Shown one piece after another: positions 1 through 16,108 of a stretch of 64,000 nt of DNA. The notes under the pieces were generated by a model. It had not been told where the DNA came from. It saw nothing but the letters and a program-made list of their open reading frames with translations, and did not search any database. Position 1 is the first letter of the stretch, and each line of letters opens with the position of its first letter. Both the position numbers and the translations under genes were made by a program. Source of the DNA: Amaurobius ferox (lineage: Eukaryota; Arthropoda; Arachnida; Araneae; Amaurobiidae); contig OX578140.1 in assembly GCA_951213105.1 (NCBI GenBank), positions 115,986,653-116,050,652 on the forward strand, given 5' to 3'.

Positions 1-675
1 GATTAACTATTGAAATAATGTTACATTGAAAGAAAAAGTTTGAAATATAGGATTGCATTTGTGACGTTTTACCTGTTTTCAATATAAAATAATAACGACT
101 GTCTAAACACATTATTATGTATCTATATATTTACATCCCAAGCCGTTTTTATGCCATTCAATTTCTGTAGATCCATCAAATCGATACTAAAAATTCTGAT
201 GTGAGCATCACATGACATTCCCTATATAATGCAATGAATTTACTTTTTTCACAGTGAAAACATGATGTTTAAGATTTTCGACACAATGTTTAAATGTTAA
301 AATGTACATGTGGCACTTTTCCAGATGACAACATATAAAATTATTTTGAAGTACCAAATAAGGATATATTTCACGGAACTATAAATTGACAATTAACGAT
401 ATTAATAGCATCCGCAATAAGCAATATAGTTCGTATAAATTTTAATAATGAATTCATTAATTTGTCGTCATTTTTACAATTTTAACGATATTTTCATCAA
501 TCGAAGATGAAATATCTCCAAATTGGCGACAACTGGCTAAAGAAGTTGTAAAGTTATCGAAATCTAAAATATATATATTTTGCTCATTTCTGATAAAAAT
601 GTTGATACAAGCGGAATTAAACTGAATTACGGAGGTATGAGAAAGTTGAGTTAGAGATTCGCACTCATAACCATA
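1..675 (+). repeat. 3' flank of an upstream BTB-Kelch unit, then dispersed repeat
   Basis: Bases 1 to about 560 match, in order, the sequence that follows the stop codons of the four BTB-Kelch genes (compare 6426-7000 and 16110-16700), including the 'ataacgactgtc' and 'aattggcgac' blocks. The window therefore starts just downstream of another array member lying outside it. From about 565 to 675 the sequence instead resembles 40100-40200, a dispersed repeat. No coding sequence is supported here; the 91-codon minus-strand frame crossing it does not follow any recognised protein. Confidence 0.75.
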
Positions 676-677
676 TA

Positions 678-2642
678 CAGGGTGGCCATACAAAAACTTC
701 CCCGATATATGAACCCCTAGTGGTCTATTCACTCAACCAATCGAAAGGAAATTTCAGATATTGTTATTTGAAGGTATGCGCTCGAGATTGTGATAATTTC
801 AAACAATAGAGCTCTCACGCTTACGGTTACAGTGAAAAAATTTCGAAATTTTCGAATGGCAACACCCACTTTTTTCCCATGCAAATTGATCATGGAAAAA
901 CCATAAATGGCGTTGGAACGATACACGTATGACGAAAACTGGCGGTGTAAAATATTTGCAAAGAAGATCAAATATTTTACACCGCTAATTTACATGAACA
1001 ATGACAACACAACACAGGAGAGGGAAAAAAACTTTTATTGGAATTACAAGTTTTCAACGTGCCCACCTTCGCAGACGATAACGCATTGCATGCGGGAGAT
1101 TGTTGACAACAATGACGAACAATGAACATTTCAGGAGGAATCTGTATAAAATCACGTTTTATGACATCTTTCAATTCTGACAAATCTCGTGGATTTGATG
1201 CGTACATCTTAGATTTCAGATTATCCCAGAACAGGAAATCCATCAGAGTGAAGATCGGGGGATGGGGGTTGCTGCGAAACAGCAAAGTTACGGGAAATGA
1301 CTTTATCAAAAAAGTTCTGTGGCAGCACTTGTCGAACACATGCAGCGACGTCTGGAGGAGCACCATCTTGCATCCATACAATGTCATGAACGACATTTCG
1401 CTGCTGCAACTGGAATTACGTAATTCTACAACATTGTTTTATACTGTGATGGAACACGTTTGTGTGATGGAACACGGACCTGTGAAGGAACACGTTTGCA
1501 TACCATTATAAGTGACCTCTTCGAAGAAGTACTGACCGAGAAGTACTGTGTACATCGCAAGCACCGAATGCTTGCGATGCCGCGCCACACAGTCACTTTA
1601 GCTTCGTGTAAAGGCACTGGTGCCATATTGTGAAGATTTTTGTCAGCCCTTTGAACTCAGTTCTTGGAGTTTACGTTCGCAGTTAAGGAAAAATATGCCT
1701 CATACGTCCACAATATTCGCAGCGACGACCTGATATATCCATCATATTTGATGAAGAAAAATTTCACAAAGTCGACACGATGTTGCTCATCTCCAGGTTG
1801 CAACATCTGGACACGCTGGAATCGATAAGGAAACATCTGCAGAACAGAGTTCAGAAGCTTGAGGACTTTGGTTTGCAGTACATTCAAATTGCGGGCAACA
1901 CTTCTTGCAGTACGCAATGGACCTGCAGTAAACGTATTATGCACTTCCACAACAACTTCAACAGGAACAGATGGTCTTCCGGATCGCGGTCAATCACATG
2001 TGCATCCAATTTCTTCAAATTTTTTTGCCAAATCACATACAGTTCGTACGGAACATGGGTCTCATCTTAGCTTATGATTTCGCTGATAAACTCGCACTGG
2101 TTCTGCAGCTTTTTCCCAGTTTAGATAAAACAGCTTTATCAATTCACCTTATTGTTTCCCTGTAAGTGTCATCTTGTTGGCACGTTCGAACACCTGATTG
2201 AAGAAACAATCTTCCCACACTGCTTATTAAAGGTTTTCCACAAGCGATGTTCTGTGATTGGTGCTTCTACTGTCTATCCCAGTGAATTATGAAAAGTGCG
2301 TTAATGCACCTCCTCTCTGTGTTGTCATTGGTCCTTTATAATACTCTTCTTTGCAAATGTTTTACGCCGCCAATTTTCGTCATACGTGTATCGTTCCAAC
2401 GCCATTTATGGTTTTTCAATGCGCTCATCAATTTGGCCAGGGAAAAAAAAGTGGGTGCTGCCATTCGAAAATTTCGAAATTTTTTCACTGTAACCGTAAC
2501 CGTGAGAGCTCTGTTGTTTGAAATCATCACAATCTCGAGCGCATGCATTCAAATAACAATATCTAAAATTTCTTTTCGATTGGTTGAGCAGATAGGCCGC
2601 TAGGGGTTCATATATCGGGGAAGTTTTTTTATCACCAACTTG
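678..2642 (-). mobile_element. mariner/IS630-type DNA transposon with long terminal inverted repeats (inactive)
   Basis: The element is bounded by TA dinucleotides at 676-677 and 2643-2644, as expected for Tc1/mariner targets. Its ends are long inverted repeats, about 678-967 and 2345-2642, more than 90% alike by eye, with outer ends starting CAGGGTGG and CAAGTTGG. The interior codes, on the minus strand, for a broken transposase. Length is about 1.97 kb. It interrupts the 3' flank of a BTB-Kelch unit. Terminal repeats this long are unusual for classical mariner, which has about 30 bp. Confidence 0.8.
985..2165 (-). pseudogene. Mariner/DDE-type transposase pseudogene
   Basis: Read from 2165 down to about 985, several minus-strand frames give one transposase in order. 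First comes a helix-turn-helix region (LIKLFYLNWEKAAEPVRVYQ, then CDLAKKFEEIGCTCD near 2000-2150). Next is a second DNA-binding segment (TARSVARNLNVLQTKVLKLL, about 1870-1950). The catalytic part follows: LWTYEAYFSLTANVNSKN near 1660-1720, VTVWRGIAS near 1580, WMQDGAPPDVAACVRQVL near 1340-1400, and PPIFTLMDFLFWDNLKSKMY near 1190-1250. The first catalytic Asp position (usually WTDEAHF) reads WTYEAYF, so the Asp is lost. At least four frame changes and premature stops make it non-functional. The protein order and motifs fit the IS630/mariner transposases common in arthropods. Confidence 0.8.
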
Positions 2643-2940
2643 TATTACTTTCACTACATACATAATATAATACATGGGGAAAGTATTGTGACGGGGTCGA
2701 AAATTCGAATTAGAGTTTTTGATGGAAGAGTAGCTTTCATACATCCCTGAACAAGAAACGGACGGTTTGAGGTGATGTCGGTGTGTGTGTCGTGAGTCTG
2801 TGGATGCTATATCGCACGAACAAATTCTGCATTTCAAAAGCAATTTTGTAGTACAATAGGTAAATACAGGAACCCAATGACGTATTCATAGAGGGGGTCC
2901 TGACACATAGGACTTCCATTATAAACAGCATACTGTAATT
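2643..2940 (-). repeat. Dispersed palindrome-headed repeat
   Basis: Contains 'actttcactacatacataa' followed by 'tacatggggaaagta' and then gtgacggggtcgaaaattcg. This is the reverse orientation of a repeat also present near 11755, 17550, 18770, 25890, 27100 and 35460. The core is an imperfect palindrome of about 36 bp with ACTTTCCC/GGGAAAGT ends. No coding potential is seen. Confidence 0.6.
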
Positions 2941-3000
2941 TTAATTTATGTTTAACGTCTTTTAATTGCCGTTGTAATTATAAAAGAAAGTTGAATGTAT

Positions 3001-3292
3001 TTATTGCACTAGAATGTATTTATAGCACTATTATCTAGGCCTGTCAAAGAGAGAGAAACTAATACTCTTAGAAATTTAGGATTCAAAGTTTTTCGTTAAA
3101 TTTTATTTTATTTGATAATGTGTGGTAATTAGCGATGAAAATTGATTATTGCACTAGAATGCATTTATAGCACTAGTATCTAGGCCTGTCAAAGAGAGAG
3201 AAACTGATACTCTTAGAAATTTAGGATTCAAAGTTTTTCGTTAAATTTTATTTTATTTGATAATGTGTGGTAATTAGCGATGAAAATTGATT
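3001..3292 (+). repeat. 145-bp direct tandem duplication (two copies)
   Basis: A block starting ttattgcactagaatg at 3001 is repeated at 3146 with very few changes. Each copy carries 'ctaggcctgtcaaagagaga' and 'gtgtggtaattagcgatgaa'. A single diverged copy lies near 40840-40980. This is part of the 5' spacer of unit 1. Confidence 0.85.
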
Positions 3293-3496
3293 TTGGCCTG
3301 GCCCTGTGGCGTGTTTCGGTCTTTTATTGTCTCCTTTGGGGGTCTCGGAAAGGTTGTGAGGGATTTAGCCCCCGAAAGTTTTTAGAAAACACCTATTTCA
3401 GTTATACATAATTCTATAAATTTATAATACGGTATTCAGCACTCATTATTGTAAAATTAACTGCTATTTTGTGCAATAGTCAAATCATTGTAATGT

Positions 3497-3727
3497 TTAA
3501 TCATTGTATTCTTTACGGGTGGGACAGCGTCAATCACTAACGAAGAACCTCTCAAAAAGATAGGTATTTGACATACCCTATCCCAAGCAATTCGATCCAA
3601 CTTTGCAGGCATTGACTCTGCAAAGGGGGGGGTCGAACTGTTTGGGATAGGGTATGTCAAATATCTGTCTTTTTGAGAGGTTCTTCGTTAGGTATTGACA
3701 CTGTCCCACCTGTAAGCAAAAGGTTAA
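3497..3727. mobile_element. piggyBac-like palindromic MITE, copy 1
   Basis: A nearly perfect foldback: arms beginning ctaacgaagaacctctc (about 3537) and ending gagaggttcttcgttag (about 3691), with a short loop. Outer arms carry GGGTGGGACAG and CTGTCCCACC. The ends fall at TTAA (3497-3500, 3724-3727), the target of piggyBac transposons. The left end is diverged from the other two copies. It has no open frame and would depend on a transposase encoded elsewhere. Confidence 0.65.
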
Positions 3728-4673
3728 TCTGGTGCACTTTTATGTCATGCACTTTCATGTTAATATGTTGCGCTTTTATATCAATTAATTCCTTATGTTG
3801 GAAATTTGTTCATATTATAAATCTCTCTGAAATTCTGTAAATAATATCTTAAAGTGAACTGTTGGGGAAAATGCATTTTTAATTTCTTAAAGATTCGTTA
3901 ATATGAAAATGTCGTTTAAAACTGTTCTTTATCATATACATACATAAAATCACTTCACCGATAAAATAAATGAACGCAAAATAATTAAAAAAGGTTTTCT
4001 TTTTGTGCTTATATGATATTCTTCGAAGACACTGTTATACTCGCGAGATAGAGAGCTGAAGACCCATAGCTATTTGACAGATTGTTTTTTCATAATCCGA
4101 AACGTTTTCTTCGTAATCAATCATATTGCGCTCATAGTATTTTGACCAACTACAGTGAAAAATAATAAAATAATCAGTGAATTGTACATGGTTTGTATAT
4201 CACATTAAAGTAAGAATGGCACTCATACACAATTGATTAAAAAGTGTAGAATGACTGTCATCCGGATCATGTGGCATTTTTGTTGGAATAATTTGAATCT
4301 CTTAAATGGGCTGCATCTGATATAGTTACAGACAAGAACTTTGGAAATATATATTTGCTACTAATAACAACAATACAAATTATTTGGTTGTTGGACAATT
4401 GCAAAACAATGCAATAAATCATAATAATTATGCACAAGAGAACCACTCTTATAAATGTGTATCTCAAATTGTAACAATGAAACTCTGATTCACAGCTAAC
4501 AACAAATAAAACTTCTTAAAACATCCATGTTGTTCACATTCATTGTTACAGGCACATAGTATGGCAAATTTGTAATATTTCATCTTAATCAACAGTGTTT
4601 TGATAAATCATATGAGTAATAATGCACACAAAACAGTGCTGAGAAGGATTACAATAAAAACAAAATTTACGAA
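3728..4673 (+). other. 5' spacer of BTB-Kelch gene 1
   Basis: AT-rich sequence conserved in the same place before each gene (compare 13560-14368, 21577-22515, 29886-30830), including 'ctcgcgagatagagagc' near 4040. The last 45 bases before the ATG, ending acaataaaaacaaaattt-gaa, are conserved in all four units and probably contain the 5' untranslated region. I see no clear TATA box or initiator that I would commit to. Confidence 0.6.
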
Positions 4674-6425
4674 ATGAATTTCAGAAGAAATTTTAAGAAA
4701 GAATTTTCACATCTTTTGGGACTATCCGAAGCCAAGTTGCGTACAGACGATGGTAGCGTGTTCCCGATCCACAGAGTTATATTGGCGAATAGCAGTGAAT
4801 ATTTTAGCAAAATGTTCTATGCTATTGGGAACAAAGACATAAAAGACCTAGTATTTCATATTCCAGTAATTAGTGGCGAATGTTTAGATCAAGTTTTACT
4901 GTATGTTTACTCGGGAAACATAACTTTGACCGAAAGCGTCTTCATGGATCTGTTCTATGCAGCTGACTACTTTAAGCTGGATGACCTGTCTCAACTCATC
5001 AAAGTAAATGTAAACAACTTTATAAGTTTCAAGAATTGCATACCACTTTACTGCTGCATTCAAAATATCAACCCATGCATGTCACAAGAAATTTATAGAT
5101 ACATTGTATTGCACTTTGAAGATATCGTTCTTCATAGCACGTTTGAACTTGACAAACTATCTTTGGAAGTTTTGAGTTGGTTTATTCGTAACAAGAGCCT
5201 CAGAATAACAAGTGAAAGAACTGTGTGGTTGACGATTATCTCATGGGTGCAGAAAGACTATTCAAACCGTCGAAAATATGTTTCTTATCTTTTAAATCAC
5301 TTGGCAAGGGAAGATGTAGATAGATATCTAGCGTCCGACATAATGAGGCATGATATTGTGGTAAACAATCCTTTTTGTGAGCTATTGAATAGATTTAAAT
5401 CCAGAGATATTTTATCAAGCTATCTGGATATTTTGAAATGCTTTTTAAAAACTCATTTTATCCACTTGATTAGTTTCAAATACCGAACAGCTGCAAGTGT
5501 ATATTTAATTGTAAAATATTTCGAGGGCGAAAACCAGAGTGAGATATATGTCGCATATGATGAAAAGGCCGATTTGTGGCGTAAAATAGCAGAGATCGAC
5601 TCCTATCCCACGCAATTAATATCTATGGACCAATGTATCTATGCAATTGATTGTTTCGGTGGCAGTTGCATCAAAATTGATTTAAGGGAAAATGAGAGGA
5701 TTCCCATGACTAATCCTAGGAGTCAATATTTTGAAAGTGCTGTGACAATTTCAGGATCTATTTACTTTTTAATTCGCGTCAGCCGTCTTTCCATTTGGAG
5801 TTGGATTCATCACGATTTTTACTCAAATGATCTTGAAGTTTATCATCCTGCCACTAACACATGGTCACATATCATCACTATGTTCAATGTATACCGCCCG
5901 ATTGCCATATCCATTGACGTGAAAATCTATGTACTTGGAGTTATGCAGAATAGAAAGAAAATGATTGCTCAGGTTTATGATACCGAAACTCTTATATTGT
6001 CAGCTTTACAATCACCTACTATCGTTTCTCCTTATGAGTTTGCATTTGTTGCTTACCATGGGCGATTATGCTTTATTGCAGGATCAACTAGATGCAGAGA
6101 TCGAAACAAAGTAGAAATGTTCGATCCCGCGAAGAATAAATGGAACCAACTACCAGATCTCCCGTGTGCATTCCGCTCAGTTGTAGCAACTGTTTTCAAT
6201 GGACAACTACTTATTTATGACAAATTTAGCCCCAAAATTCCAAAGCTCGTTATGTGGAACGATACCATGGAATGCTGGGATGATCTTGACAAAGTGTCCC
6301 CATTTAAAAGACTTCGGCTGTATTACAATCTGAACGCATATTTTACTTCTGAGAATGAAGAATTCTTACGAGTTATAACCGAGGGCAACAGACATCCAAA
6401 CGCCAAATTACAAACGATTGAATAA
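4674..6425 (+). CDS. BTB-BACK-Kelch protein, array copy 1 (583 aa)
   Basis: An intact single-exon gene. The N-terminal BTB domain (about residues 16-118) shows the family pattern of a DDGS-VFPIHRVILANSSEYF core and a YVYSGNITL turn. The BACK domain (about 125-225) follows, then degenerate Kelch repeats (about 280-565). The best Kelch blade is VEMFDPAKNKWNQLPDLP, and most of the usual double glycines are lost. Members of this family (KLHL type) generally join Cullin-3 through BTB/BACK and hold a substrate with the Kelch propeller; that role is inferred here. The ATG is the first in frame and is conserved in all copies. It differs from the other copies by a 4-residue insertion (IWSW near residue 375) and by a strongly diverged N-terminal third. 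A polyadenylation signal AATAAA lies at 6445-6450. Confidence 0.88.
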   Translation: MNFRRNFKKEFSHLLGLSEAKLRTDDGSVFPIHRVILANSSEYFSKMFYAIGNKDIKDLVFHIPVISGECLDQVLLYVYSGNITLTESVFMDLFYAADYFKLDDLSQLIKVNVNNFISFKNCIPLYCCIQNINPCMSQEIYRYIVLHFEDIVLHSTFELDKLSLEVLSWFIRNKSLRITSERTVWLTIISWVQKDYSNRRKYVSYLLNHLAREDVDRYLASDIMRHDIVVNNPFCELLNRFKSRDILSSYLDILKCFLKTHFIHLISFKYRTAASVYLIVKYFEGENQSEIYVAYDEKADLWRKIAEIDSYPTQLISMDQCIYAIDCFGGSCIKIDLRENERIPMTNPRSQYFESAVTISGSIYFLIRVSRLSIWSWIHHDFYSNDLEVYHPATNTWSHIITMFNVYRPIAISIDVKIYVLGVMQNRKKMIAQVYDTETLILSALQSPTIVSPYEFAFVAYHGRLCFIAGSTRCRDRNKVEMFDPAKNKWNQLPDLPCAFRSVVATVFNGQLLIYDKFSPKIPKLVMWNDTMECWDDLDKVSPFKRLRLYYNLNAYFTSENEEFLRVITEGNRHPNAKLQTIE

Positions 6426-11133
<4,708 letters not shown>

Positions 11134-11136
<3 letters not shown>

Positions 11137-11830
11137 ATTGCACTTAAACCTCATCAATCATTAAACACTGTTAAAATCCCGAAGTTACTTATTCCTTTAA
11201 AACAAAACAATATCTCCAGCTTGTTGCACCAGGCAAGAAAATTTAATCTTCTTAATTCGAAATATTTCTTGAAATCTATTTGCCACACGATCGTCCTACT
11301 CCCACTGATGTCACAAAATCTCCTCATCTTTTCTTGGAGGGCCTTGGGAATCTCGTTGTTCGCTGTTTTATTCGCGATCTCACTAGTTACGAATTTAGAG
11401 AACCCTCAACAACCAGCGATACATCAGTGATTTTTTAAAGGCAAGGGTCATACTTTACTTTCACAGTTGTCCTAGCGCTGTATTCCAGCAGGATAATGCT
11501 CGATTACATGTGGCCCAGTATAGATATTTTCCATGTACAGAAGCTACCGTTTCTTCGATGGTCACCACGTTTGCCTAACTTCAGCCTAACGTCAGCTTAA
11601 CGTCCGCCTAACGTCCGCAATGGAATACATATAAAACTAAGCAATTGTCCCATCAAGTGCCTCTACCATCCATTATAAATGAACTCTTGACTCGCATAAA
11701 AGTAACCTGACAGACCCACTCCAAGGACGTCGACAGAACCCATGTCTCTAATTCGAAATTTTGACCCCGTCACAATACATTCCCTATATATTATACTGTG
11801 TATATAGGGAGCGTATAGAAGTATTTACAT
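11134..11830 (+). pseudogene. Tc1-like transposase relic and palindrome repeat (unit 1 copy)
   Basis: Bases 11474-11530 read VFQQDNARLHVAQ, the segment around the second catalytic Asp of Tc1 (DD34E) transposases, followed by a frame break. The same relic occurs at about 18490 and 26820, so it was part of the ancestral unit. The preceding 340 bp is shared with those units but I do not recognise protein in it. Bases 11755-11830 carry the ACTTTCCC-type palindrome repeat. No function is expected. Confidence 0.65.
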
Positions 11831-13560
11831 CAATTTTTAAATGTTCATGGATTTTTATCTCCACGTCTGAAAATTATTTTACTTATGTCAATTTTTTTAT
11901 CATAATTTTTTACTATTTATAAAATGGATATGAATTCTTTAGAGAATTTTAAAATTTGAATATCAACGTGTTATAAATGTTTTGTTAAGGGATTATGCTT
12001 AAAAACTACTTTAAATTTCAAAGATATAAGCTAAATTATTTGACATTAGTGAAAAAATATTATTGGAATTTAATATTATAACCACACTTTTAAAAACAAT
12101 GAAATAATTTCCCTTGTGGTACAAAGTTTGGTGCCACAAGAGAAATTATGAACGAAAAAATAAACATAAAGATTATGTTTTTTTTTCAAATTTATTTTAA
12201 GAATGATTTAAAAATATATATTCTGCAGCCATTTTATAATAGAAATAAGTACACTTAGGAAACAATTACTGTGTGACATTGCAAAAAATTTTGGATGAAC
12301 AAAAATTATTTTCTGTTAAATATAATTGTAATAAATCAAATTAAAAGCAACTGAAAAGATTCATTTTCTGTTTATATCTAGAGAAATATTAGTTAAAATT
12401 ACTATATTTCATTTAGATTGTGATAATTCATACTTTTGTGATAAACCAATGCATGGACCAATTTAAATAAAGTATTTAAAATACTAATGAGTAATAGCAT
12501 TAAGAACTTAATAAATAATTATAAAATCAATTACTACATTTAAATGAAAATCCATGCAACAAGTTTTTCACTGATCAGATGTAGGCCAGTTAAGCTAAAA
12601 AGAATTGATAATATTATATAATTTTGTGTCATATAGTGATTATCTGGTATTGACATGAGAACCTAAAAAAATTAAATGTACAATGAATCATAAACAAATG
12701 CATAAATAAAATCCTATATTTCATATGAAAAGAAAATTGTTTATTAGAAAAAATATTCATTAAGAATCCTTTATAGGTTATGATGCTATGAAATTAATAT
12801 GATATAGATCTTAAGTTGATATTACAACTTCAAAATAATGTATACATGTATATATATTCTGTAAATACTACATTAATTAACAATTATGCAATGAAAAGAG
12901 AAATATCAATAAAATTGAATAAATTACTTTTGTATATCTCTCACTATGTCCCGATTACAATCTTTATATAGAACCATGCTATCTATACTTTTATAGCTCC
13001 TGTGGAGGTATGTCTTCAATTTATCACTCTCGTAAAATCGTCATAAGACACAAAATTCTTGATAACCATTTATAGATAGACTTAAAGTATCTATTTTTTT
13101 AGCTTCTGTAGAAGAAACTAGACTTCTTATTTTGTAGAGAACCATTCTTTTGACATCAAGAACAAATTTTTACACACAATTCCACTTTCCCTACAGATCA
13201 AACCTTCAGGAAATACGATCCAACATCCAAGGAAAAACACTACTGAAGGCAGTTACAGAAGATCAAGCTCTCTGGTATAATTTGAAGTATGAAGTTAGCA
13301 GGAACATAGATTTGATTATACGTTTCAAAACACCCTTCACTTATTCAAATTTCACATGCAGGTTCATAATGCAGTATTTATAAATGTAATTCACGAATGA
13401 ACTACAACATAAGCATCAAGACATATACGCAAGTTTTCTCTGTATTGTCAGCCACCGAGCGTTTTTGCACTCAAAAGAACCCCACTCACATTGTCGAGCT
13501 AAAAGCAACTAACTAAGAAAAAATATAAAAAGAAAATGGCCAGCTTTACTCTAAACTTTA
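11831..13560 (+). other. AT-rich spacer of the array unit
   Basis: Shared with 18830-20830 and 27160-29160. It contains a small foldback at about 12108-12150 ('cttgtggtacaaag' pairing with 'ggtgccacaag'). At 13171-13190 the sequence 'cacacaattccactttccc' is the empty version of the site occupied by a SINE in units 3 and 4. A 77-codon frame at 13150-13383 has no homology that I recognise. No gene is supported. Confidence 0.6.
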
Positions 13561-14368
13561 CTCCAGCTTTACTACATTTTGAATTTCTTAAATATTCGCT
13601 AATATGAAAATGTCGTTTAAAAATATTCGCTCCAACGAAATATCATATACATACATAAAATCTCGTCACCAAAAAAACAAAATGAACCCAAAATAATTAC
13701 ATAAGGTATTTATTTTTGTGCTTTATGATACTCTTCGAAGATACTGTGATACTCGCGAGATAGAGAGCGGAAGACCCATATCTATTTGACAGATTTGTTT
13801 TTCATAATAAAAAAGGTATGCTTCGTAATGAATCATATTGCGCTCATAGTATTTTGACCAACTACATTGAAAAATAATAAAATAATCAGGGAATTACACA
13901 TGGTATGTAGATCACATTAAAGTAAGAATAGCACTCATACACCATTGATTAAAAAGTGCAGAATATCTATCATCCGGATCTTGTGGCATTTTGATTGGAA
14001 TAATTTGATTACTTTAAATGGACCATATCTGATGTTTTTACAGTCGATAACAGTGGCTATATATATTTGATACTGATAACAATAATACAAATGATTCGAT
14101 TGTTAAAAAATTGCAACACAGTATAACAAAGCATAATAATTATTGCCAATAGAACTACGATTATAAATATATACCTCAAATTAAAACAATAAAACTCTGA
14201 TTCACGCCTAACAACAAATAAATCTTTTTACAACATTCATTGTTATACACATAGTACGGCAAATTTGTAATATTTCATTTTAATCAACAGCGGGTTATAA
14301 AATCATGTGAGTAATAATGCACGCAAAATAGTTCTGAAAAGGTTTACAATAAAAACAAAATTTGAGAA
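13561..14368 (+). other. 5' spacer of BTB-Kelch gene 2
   Basis: Matches the spacers before genes 1, 3 and 4 but lacks the piggyBac-like MITE that those units carry. The final 'aataaaaacaaaattt' before the ATG is conserved. Confidence 0.55.
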
Positions 14369-16108
14369 ATGAATTTCAGAAGAAATTTTGAGAAAGAATT
14401 TTCACATCTATTGGAACTCTCCGAAGCCAAGTTACGTACAGACGATGGTAGTGTGTTCCCCATCCACAGAGTTATATTGGCGAAGAGCAGTGAATATTTT
14501 TGCAAAATGTTCTTAGCTATTTGGGACAAAAACAAAAAACACCCAGAATTTCATATTCCAGGAATTAGTGGCGAATGTTTGGATCAAATATTATTCTACA
14601 TTTACTCAGGGAACATCACTTTGACCGAAAGGACCTTCATTGAGCTCTTTCGTTCAGCTGATTACTTTAAGCTAAAAGACCTGTCTCAACACATCAGTGA
14701 AAATTTAAATAACTTTATAAGTTTCCAGAATTGCATACAGCTTTACTGCTGCATTCAAAAAATCAAGCCAGGCACGTCACAGGAAATTTATAGATTTATT
14801 GTATTGCACTTTGAAGATATCGTTCATCATAGCACGTTTGAACTTGACAAACTATCTTTGGAAGTTTTGAGTTGGTTTATTCGTAACAAGAGCCTCAGAA
14901 TAACAAGTGAAAGAACTGTGTGGTTGACGATTCGCTCATGGATGCAGAAAGACTATTCAAACCGGCGAAAATATGTTTCTTATCTTTTAAATCACTTGGC
15001 AAGGGAAGATGTAGATAGATATCTAGCGTCCGACATAATGAAACATGATATTGTGGTAAACAATCCTTTTTGTGAGCTATTGAATACATTTAAATCCAGA
15101 GATATTTTATCAAGCTATCTGGATATTTTGAAATGCATTTTAAAAACTCATTTTATCCACTTGATTAGTTTCAAATACCGAACACCTGCAAGTGTAAATT
15201 TAATTGTAAAATATTTTGAGGACGAAAATCAGAGTGAGGTATATGTCGCATATGATGAAAAGGCCGATTTGTGGCGTAAAATAGCCGAGATCGATTCCTA
15301 TTCCACGCAATTAATATCTATGGATCAATATATCTATGCAATTGATTGTTTCGGCGGCAGTTGCATCAAAATTGATTTGAGGGAAAATGAGAGGATTCCC
15401 ATGACTAATCCTAGGGGTCAATATTTTGATAGTGCTGAGAAAATAACAGGATCAATTTACTTCTTAATTCGTGTCCGCCGTCCTTCCATTCATCACGATT
15501 TGTACTCAAATGATCTTGATGTTTATCATCCGGACACTAACACATGGTCACATATCATCACTATGTTCAATGTATACCGCCCCATTGCCATATCTATTGG
15601 CTTAAAAGTTTATGTACTTGGAATTACGCAGGATAGAAAGAAAATGATTGCTCAGGTTTATGATACCGAAGCTCTTATATTGTCAGCTTTACCATCACCT
15701 ACTATCGTTTGTCGTTATGAGTTTGCATTAGTTGCTTACCATGGGCGATTGTGCTTCATTGCAGGAACAACTAGATGCAGAGATCGAAACAAAGTAGAAA
15801 TGTTCGATCCCGCGAAGAATAAATGGAACCAACTACCAGATCTCCCGTGTGCATTCAGCTCAGTTGTAGCAACTGTTTTCGATGGACAATTACTTGTTTA
15901 TGACAAATTTAGCCCCAAAATTCCAACGCTCGTTAGGTGGAACGATACCATGGAATGCTGGGATAATCTTGACGAAGTGTCCCCATTTAAAAGACTTCAG
16001 CTGTATTCTAATCTGTACGCATATTTTACTTCGGAGAATGAAAAATTCTTAAGAGTTATCACCGAAGGCAACAGACATCCAAACGCCAAATTACAAACAT
16101 ATATTTAA
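14369..16108 (+). CDS. BTB-BACK-Kelch protein, array copy 2 (579 aa)
   Basis: Intact single-exon paralogue of gene 1. BTB about residues 16-118, BACK about 125-225, degenerate Kelch repeats about 280-560. It ends ...NAKLQTYI. Distinguishing residues include ILFYIYSG and ELFRSADYF in the BTB domain, TIRSWMQ in BACK and LLNTFKSR at the BACK end. Its BACK region is nearly the same at nucleotide level as that of gene 1, although the two genes' BTB regions are clearly different. A canonical AATAAA follows at 16140-16145. Predicted role as for gene 1: Cullin-3 substrate adaptor, by family only. I see no frameshift or stop. Confidence 0.88.
   Translation: MNFRRNFEKEFSHLLELSEAKLRTDDGSVFPIHRVILAKSSEYFCKMFLAIWDKNKKHPEFHIPGISGECLDQILFYIYSGNITLTERTFIELFRSADYFKLKDLSQHISENLNNFISFQNCIQLYCCIQKIKPGTSQEIYRFIVLHFEDIVHHSTFELDKLSLEVLSWFIRNKSLRITSERTVWLTIRSWMQKDYSNRRKYVSYLLNHLAREDVDRYLASDIMKHDIVVNNPFCELLNTFKSRDILSSYLDILKCILKTHFIHLISFKYRTPASVNLIVKYFEDENQSEVYVAYDEKADLWRKIAEIDSYSTQLISMDQYIYAIDCFGGSCIKIDLRENERIPMTNPRGQYFDSAEKITGSIYFLIRVRRPSIHHDLYSNDLDVYHPDTNTWSHIITMFNVYRPIAISIGLKVYVLGITQDRKKMIAQVYDTEALILSALPSPTIVCRYEFALVAYHGRLCFIAGTTRCRDRNKVEMFDPAKNKWNQLPDLPCAFSSVVATVFDGQLLVYDKFSPKIPTLVRWNDTMECWDNLDEVSPFKRLQLYSNLYAYFTSENEKFLRVITEGNRHPNAKLQTYI

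Noticed and set aside
14344..14535. 63-codon minus-strand frame conserved at the start of genes 2, 3 and 4
   Set aside because: It is the antisense shadow of the BTB coding region.
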